From: Panopea generosa
Lineage: Eukaryota; Mollusca; Bivalvia; Adapedonta; Hiatellidae
NCBI GenBank assembly: GCA_029582155.1
Contig: CM055902.1
Span: 11,939,041 to 12,003,040 of the forward strand
Reading direction: 5' to 3'
DNA length: 64,000 nt
Part shown: in pieces, positions 57,779 through 64,000 of the stretch
Numbering within the stretch: position 1 is the first letter of the stretch
Layout: each line of letters starts with the position of its first letter
Notes under the pieces: model-generated
The model's input: the letters and a program-made list of their open reading frames with translations, nothing else
Database searches by the model: none
What the model was told of the DNA's origin: nothing
Made by a program: the position numbers and the translations under genes

Positions 57779-58261
57779 AGGCATACAAACTGAATAATAA
57801 TCTTCCTCCTTAGACGTATTCCCAACTCAGACGTATCGGGTAGATTTAAACTAATTTTAACAAGTACCAACTTCTTGTTTACTAAAGTTTTAGCATTCTA
57901 TTTGATTTATAAATAAAGAGTAATTACAAATGGACAAAATAACTGGGATGCGGGATAACCTCAATTGATTAATACAGAGGGAGTATATGGAAATATAGAC
58001 CCTAAGTATATTTAAGCAAAAACAAAAATAAAAATGATAATAACGATAATGTTGTTATGATTACACGCAAATACGAGATAAACGAACTAACAGGAATAAG
58101 CAGGCATATATATATTGACTTTTCATTTCAACCTTTAGACATCGTAGGACTGAATTTAGTCCGTTGACGAAACTAATCATTCTGAGTGTCAATTAGCAGT
58201 ACAGACAACACTTTGGGGGAATTAACAGCTAACCGTACAATAATAAAGTGAATAGCGCCAC
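56336..58261. other. No gene seen; (GA)n microsatellite at about 57718-57778
   Basis: GAGAGAGAAAGAGAGAGAAT and a clean (GA)n run of about 40 bp. An (AAC)n scrap lies at about 56803-56816. No coding or repeat shared with the rest of the window. Confidence 0.5.
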
Positions 58262-59290
58262 TTGAATTAAAATAACGCAATGACGATAACAAATGTGTGT
58301 CCCTGTTGGTGAATTGAATCTTCTACAATTACATCTGAAATATATGTATGAATAGTGCAAGTTCAAAAATAGTTGTTGTAACGCCATGACGATAACAAAT
58401 GTATGTCCCTGTTGGTGAATTGAATCTTCTACAATTACATCTAAAATAAATGAAGTTCAAAAATAGTTGTTGTAATGCCATGACGATAACAAATGTATAT
58501 CCCTGTTGGTGAATTGAATCTTCTACAATTACATCTAAAATAAATGAAGTGAATAGTACAAGTTCAAAGTTCAAAAATAGTTGTTTTAACGCCATGATGA
58601 TAACAAATGTATGTCCCTGTTGGTGAATTGAATCTTCTACAATTACTTCTAAAATAAATGAAGTGAATAGTGCAAGTTCAAAAATAGTTGTTGTAACGCC
58701 ATGACGATAACAAATGTATGTCCCTGTTGGTGAATTGAATCTTCTACAATTACATCTAAAATAAATGAAGTGAATAGTGCAAGTTCAAAGTTCAAAAATA
58801 GTTGTTTTAACGCAATGACGATAACAAATGTGTGTCCCTGTTGGTGAATTGAATCTTCTACAATTACATCTGAAATAAATGTACGAATAGTGCAAGTTCA
58901 AAAATAGTTGTTGTAACGCCATGACGATAACAAATGTATGTCCCTGTTGGTGAGTTTAATCTTCTACAATTACATCTAAAATAAATGAAGTTCAAAAATA
59001 GTTGTTGTAACGCCATGACGATAAAAAGTGTATGTCCCTGTTGGTGAATTGAATCTTCTACAATTACATCTAAAATAAATGAAGTGAATAGTGCAAGTTC
59101 AAAAATAGTTGTTGTATTGCCATGACGATAACAAATGTATGTCCCTGTTGGTAAATTGAATCTTCTACAATTACATCTAAAATAAATATATGAATAGTGC
59201 AAGTTTGAAAATAGTTGTTGTAACGTCATGACGATAACAAATGTATGTCCCTGTTGTTGAATTGAATCTTCTACAATTCCATCTAAAGTA
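58262..59290 (+). repeat. ~106-bp tandem array, 10 units of three length classes
   Basis: CCCTGTTGG or its variant recurs at 58301, 58407, 58501, 58615, 58722, 58836, 58942, 59036, 59143 and 59249. Steps are 106, 94, 114, 107, 114, 106, 94, 107 and 106. The unit contains AACGCCATGACGATAACAAA, GAATTGAATCTTCTACAATT and ACATCTAAAATAAATGAAG. Length variants come from presence or absence of GTGAATAGTGCAA and a doubled AAGTTC. Minus-strand open frames across it are by-products. Confidence 0.9.
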
Positions 59291-62200
59291 AATTAATCAC
59301 GTAAACACAATTCTTCTTTTCTTTGAATGAAACAGATTGCTCGAAATGTGTGTAAAAACTTGAGATCGCCGTTCATACTTTACTTTAGTAATTATCTTCA
59401 TACTGTCTCTGTTCTAGGCCTCACAATTATTTCTAAACACGAATATAAAAAAAACAACAGTTTATTTAAATCCTATCTTTATATCTTATTTCAGCAATTA
59501 ATTTTGCACGTAATTCTAGATCAACTAACAAATCGTCGCCGTACAGATGAGCAATTTCCGCTGTTGTTTGTAGTGCGCTGCCACACTGTGGAAAAGACAT
59601 GCGTAGATGATAAGAAATGCATGCATGATTCCTGTAGCTAGATCAAAATGGGATAAAATGGATTATATTTTCATTATACAACTGTGTAGTTTGATTGTTA
59701 GGATTACAAATTGGCATTGAACTTGCTTTAAATAAAATCGAAGATATATAATTATGTTCTTTGAAATTTTGATTGTGCCGGATCTGTCTGTATTCAATCA
59801 TATTTGAATATTTACAGAAGTATTCTAGAAAAAGTTTTGCTCGGGGAAACGTTTACAAAGAAGACGGTTATGGAATTCATCGTCCAAATCGTTTATCAAC
59901 CTGACCCTTTTCACTTGTAATTTAATGTGTATACTGAATGTATGATTGCCATGTTTGGTGTGAATAAAATATCGTTTAAACTAACCTGAGGTCAATCCAA
60001 CGAAGTCTGCTTGCAAATACCATTTGCTTGTTGCGGTAAACAGGAAACCTGTTTCTATAGCCTTGACACCTTTTCATGTTTACTATTGTTTAATCTCCGG
60101 CCAAGAGAATTGAAGCACATTCCTGTGTTGTTTGTTCACTTGTCAAGTTATTCTTTTTAATACATTGCTGTCCTGGCTTGTAAATTGTATTACTCCCCAT
60201 ATTTATAATCTCTCAGAATATTTTCTGCTATAGACCTATTTGTACATGGCGGTCCTTTCAGACTGGTTATGCTTATCTTTAAAAAAATTCTTTATCATTT
60301 TTTCTTGCTGTCGTACTACAATTAATATTGCTAAATATGTTTTACAGCTATATAACACTATATTATGATGGCTATAATCTGCAATGGTTTGAACGCAGAA
60401 TAAATAACCGAAATCTAGGGACAAATTAGCCTCTTTTCCAAAAAATGAATATCATCAATTCAAAGCTTTGTTCTTTTTGAATAAAAAATATGCGTAGACA
60501 ATAGCACACTCATTTTGTGAATATAAACATTACTGTTATAATGTAAACAACTCTGAAAAGAGATACAGCTTCTAACCTTACACGGTATTTAAGATACAAT
60601 ATCCCGGCACTTCTTGTTTCAATACATCTCTGCATGTACTGTAACTGTTATTCGTGCAGTTATATTGTAATATGTTCTTAAAATGAGGGTTAACATCATT
60701 TTCTTTGCTTCAAACAGCGTCTGCTTTGAAACTGCATTGCAGATGTCCAACATAAGTATTGTGAAACATCCTTACACAATAACACAGTAAAGTTCTCTAA
60801 AATCTGCTGGAATCAGGACTCTGGGTTCATTAGTACCAACTGTGAACGCATTTGGCTTCTCGGTTCTTGGTATTAAATGTTTCCCTAAGTTAAACTGGTA
60901 AGCCTCCGGGGCAAGGCCAATTTTTAATCAAAGAGCCTGAAAGAAAATCACTAGGTCATATCACATGCAAAATATGAATGGTCCAGGACTTGCAGTCGTA
61001 GTAGCAAGCATCGTATTTTCTTCTCGTTATCACATCTTAAAACGAGAATGTATGAATAAAATGTATGAAACTAGCTCTGAAAACTAACCTCTTATGTTTC
61101 ATTTTTGTTTCTGATGATTTAGTTTTAGTTTGATTGAGTAAAGCTTTTGTAAATTGATCTCGTGTCAGCTGACCTGTCCTGTAGAACTATTAATGTATTC
61201 TGGTTATGAATCGAACCTAGGATCGAACCGATGGCGTTGGGCGTGAGCGATTGACATCCATCAATTGCTTTTGTATCCACATTTGAATTATGTAAAATGA
61301 AAATATACGTAAATTATTGATATATAATTATATTACAGAAAGAAGATATTTTTAGAAGCCAGAGGCAGCAAAAATAAACGGAGAAAATAATTAAACATGA
61401 CAGTCATAATAATGCTTTTGATTAATAAACATATTTTCAATTGAAGTTATACCGACCGCCGTTCGTAGTGTTGTTGGTTATTACAAAAGAACGCTTAAAA
61501 ATGGATAACACCATTAGAAACCAAATCGCTTTTGACATATTTAATTTTTCATGTATATGTAACATTCAGTTAATAAGAGCTTTGATTTATTTTAGAAAAG
61601 ACTGTATGGGAATACTAATGTGGCATGTTTGCAACAAAATCACTTGTGTTTTCAACACGTATTTCGATTCATCAGCCATATATATCTTATATTTGAACAA
61701 GAAGCAATATATCTATTGAACACAGTGATACATGACCACTGGGGATATTTTACAATAGCAAGATCTAAAACCGATAAGAGCTTAAGACTGTCTTTGATTT
61801 TTGTACACTGGGCAGTATGCTTCGGTTGTATTAATGCGCAAAGTTAATAGACTGGTTTTCATTTCAAAGGTTTGAGCATCGTCTTACTTTAGAATAGACG
61901 GCTTTGAGATGAGGATTAAGATAACATTAACGTAAGTGGCAGAATGTCTAAGATATACTTTGTCAGCGAATGACAGCTTTGCTTGAATTGAATGTAGACT
62001 GAGCACTTCTGTTATATCGGTTTATATGCTATGTGATGTATGAAATTATTGCCACCAAACGTTGACGGTAGCCTGTATGCATACCGCGTACTTTCAGTAT
62101 ATGACTGGGGAAAAGAAAGCATATCAGATTTTGTCATGGACCACTACACAACATTATCTCTGCTGTCATTTCTCTGTTAAAATGTTCATATTGCCTTTCT

Positions 62201-64000
62201 AAAAACCAATTAATATTGTTAGACTGTATACGCGGTTCCTGTTTTTCCCGCTTTTGACCGTTACACGATAGTGACAAACCTGATTGGTCAGTTGTTCAGC
62301 GGAAGTTTAATTCCGTCACAATTTAGTAAACGCATTTAATTATGACAAGCAGATAATGTTGTGGTTATGGTTTCACATTATGGTATAACTGTCTCAATCT
62401 GGAGGTATCAGGTATTTGGATGGACTAATGTTTTGTATGCTGCTCCACATGTGGTTGCATAATTGCAAGACTTTAGTTTTGTTTGATATATTCGGCACGG
62501 TTGTATGTTCACAGTGATATAAATAATATATGTTATAGTAAAAGTACACATGACAACAGTAATTGACACATGATATGTTGTGTATATAAAACTCTCTCAA
62601 GAAACAGTTGTATCTTGTAATGTTATTACAGGTTATGATTTGAAAGGTGTTTATATAATTAACAAACTGTTGAGTCTCATATTTTCACGATTGTATAAGA
62701 AGCTATTTAAAAATCAAAGGGCTTAGAAGAACAAAATTGTAAATGCATTAGCAATTTTAGAGCGCATGTCCATTTGCTACATATATTCTTAATTTGAGGG
62801 TCGCCTGAATAGAAAAAAAAATATCGTCAGGATTGAGGATTGGAATTATAAGGATTAAATTCAATATAGATATAACATAGAATTTTTAAACAATTCGTAT
62901 ATGTATATGTACAAATAATTATCTCCATATATATATATGTATATCTAAATATTTGTAACAGATAAAGTGGCATTTTTAAAACTTTAGTTTATATTTAATT
63001 AAGAGGTTGAACGTATTTGCTTCGTAAATGAATTTCCTAAAGCGATTTTCATTTCAATATTATCTAAAATTCCAAAATATATCCATGACAGTTTTCATAT
63101 TTTTCCCTCAAAAACACACGACAATTCAAAACAATGAATTGTTAAAGATTCTTAAACCTCATATACTAAAATGCTGTATTCTTTTAAAGTTCTGTACAAC
63201 TAATCAGAAAACGCTACTTGGTTCTGTACACCTAATCAGAAAACGCTACTTGGTGACCACAACGACGATGACCATTCTAATTTATATACAAATAAGTAAA
63301 AGCCAGTAATGAAATGTCACGTATGGCACGTTCTTTCAGTTTCAGTCTTTTCTAGCCTTAACGACTTTAAATCTGCCGAGATTTCATGTCCAACATGGAC
63401 ATGTAAAACGTTTTATATCTCCTCGAATCATGTTTCATTGAATGAACGCCGGCATATATCAAACGCATCCGTCAGACCAGAGGCTTTTTGTTCTCATAAC
63501 GACACAAGGGTTATTTCCATAAATCAGAACCAGTCTCAAGTGTATGTTGAAGATCCTGGAGAGGTTACATAAGTATGGTGTTCATGACAGCAATCCTCTG
63601 AAAGCTTTATATTAAATACAACTCTTTCGTATATTGGTAATTAGTAATTATATCTGTAAATAGAAATTCGCCGATCCCATCTTTGTGCTGACGTGGCAGC
63701 TTTTATGAATTCGTTTAGAAATATTTTAGTTATGATCTAATCCAAGAGAAAATAATACGTGTCCGTATGTTGATCCAATATCTTCACAAGACTAACACAG
63801 AAAGCGCAGTGTTTTTTTCTATATCGTTTAAACTTTGATGAACTCTATTTACATATATGTAGGCTTCAAAACATAGTGCAAACAAGACTCCCATCTTAGA
63901 GCCTAACTCCGAATCTCTCTGACTACGAAACTCAACTCTGAACATGACATATTCTAACTGCCTCTCCAATCCAACTGAAACTCCTAAAATCCCAGACCTA
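59291..64000. other. No supported gene
   Basis: This AT-rich 4.7 kb has scattered open frames of up to about 104 codons and no recognisable domain, RNA gene or repeat. The most protein-like short frames are at 63309-63572 (plus) and 63784-64000 (minus, open to the window edge, with a possible donor TATAT|gtaaat near 63857). Either could be an exon of a gene outside the window, but nothing seen here proves it. Confidence 0.4.

Noticed and set aside
58329-59229. Minus-strand frames with repeated YICYRHG and IFELALF phrases
   Set aside because: They follow the ~106-bp array and shift frame with its length variants, so they are not genes.
59327-59641. 104-codon plus-strand frame
   Set aside because: It begins inside flanking AT-rich DNA, has no domain or signal, and its composition is that of random AT-rich codons.

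Overview
The window looks like AT-rich nuclear DNA of a lophotrochozoan animal, most likely a bivalve mollusc. This is inferred from three things: one invertebrate-type importin-7/8 gene split by short GT-AG introns, abundant tRNA-headed SINEs ending in (CAA)n, and many small inverted-repeat elements. No sequence search was possible, so the species is not claimed. There are no operons, CRISPR arrays, rRNA genes or intact free-standing tRNA genes.

Layout. 1-11 kb is mostly transposon remnants: a LINE 3' end, SINEs, MITEs and a nested insertion. It also holds the first exon of an unidentified secreted protein on the minus strand (958-1276). 11.3-15.6 kb holds three minus-strand exons of an R-SNARE (VAMP-like) gene, whose introns contain a 38-bp and a 45-bp tandem array. 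About 18.27-18.39 kb is a CpG-rich, head-to-head promoter region. 18.393-42.744 kb on the plus strand is a complete importin-7/8 gene: 26 coding exons that join in frame to 1036 codons plus a stop. Its introns carry five copies of one foldback MITE, several SINE families, a ~455-bp tandem array and a hAT-transposase remnant. 42.7-49.3 kb has no coding signal and ends near a good polyadenylation signal, so it may be one very long 3' UTR; it contains a near-perfect 67-nt hairpin. 49.3-64 kb is intergenic, with a 177-bp array, a ~106-bp array, a second LINE remnant with a frameshift and a second copy of a ~0.5-kb TIR element.

The two supported host genes both serve intracellular traffic: importin-7/8 carries cargo into the nucleus, and the R-SNARE drives vesicle fusion. 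Their divergent arrangement may mean a shared promoter, but nothing links their functions. I found no convincing new multi-gene system. The most unusual signals are the array of U1-like 5' splice-site motifs, the 3' UTR hairpin, the interrupted repeat array in importin intron 3, and the unidentified secreted exon.
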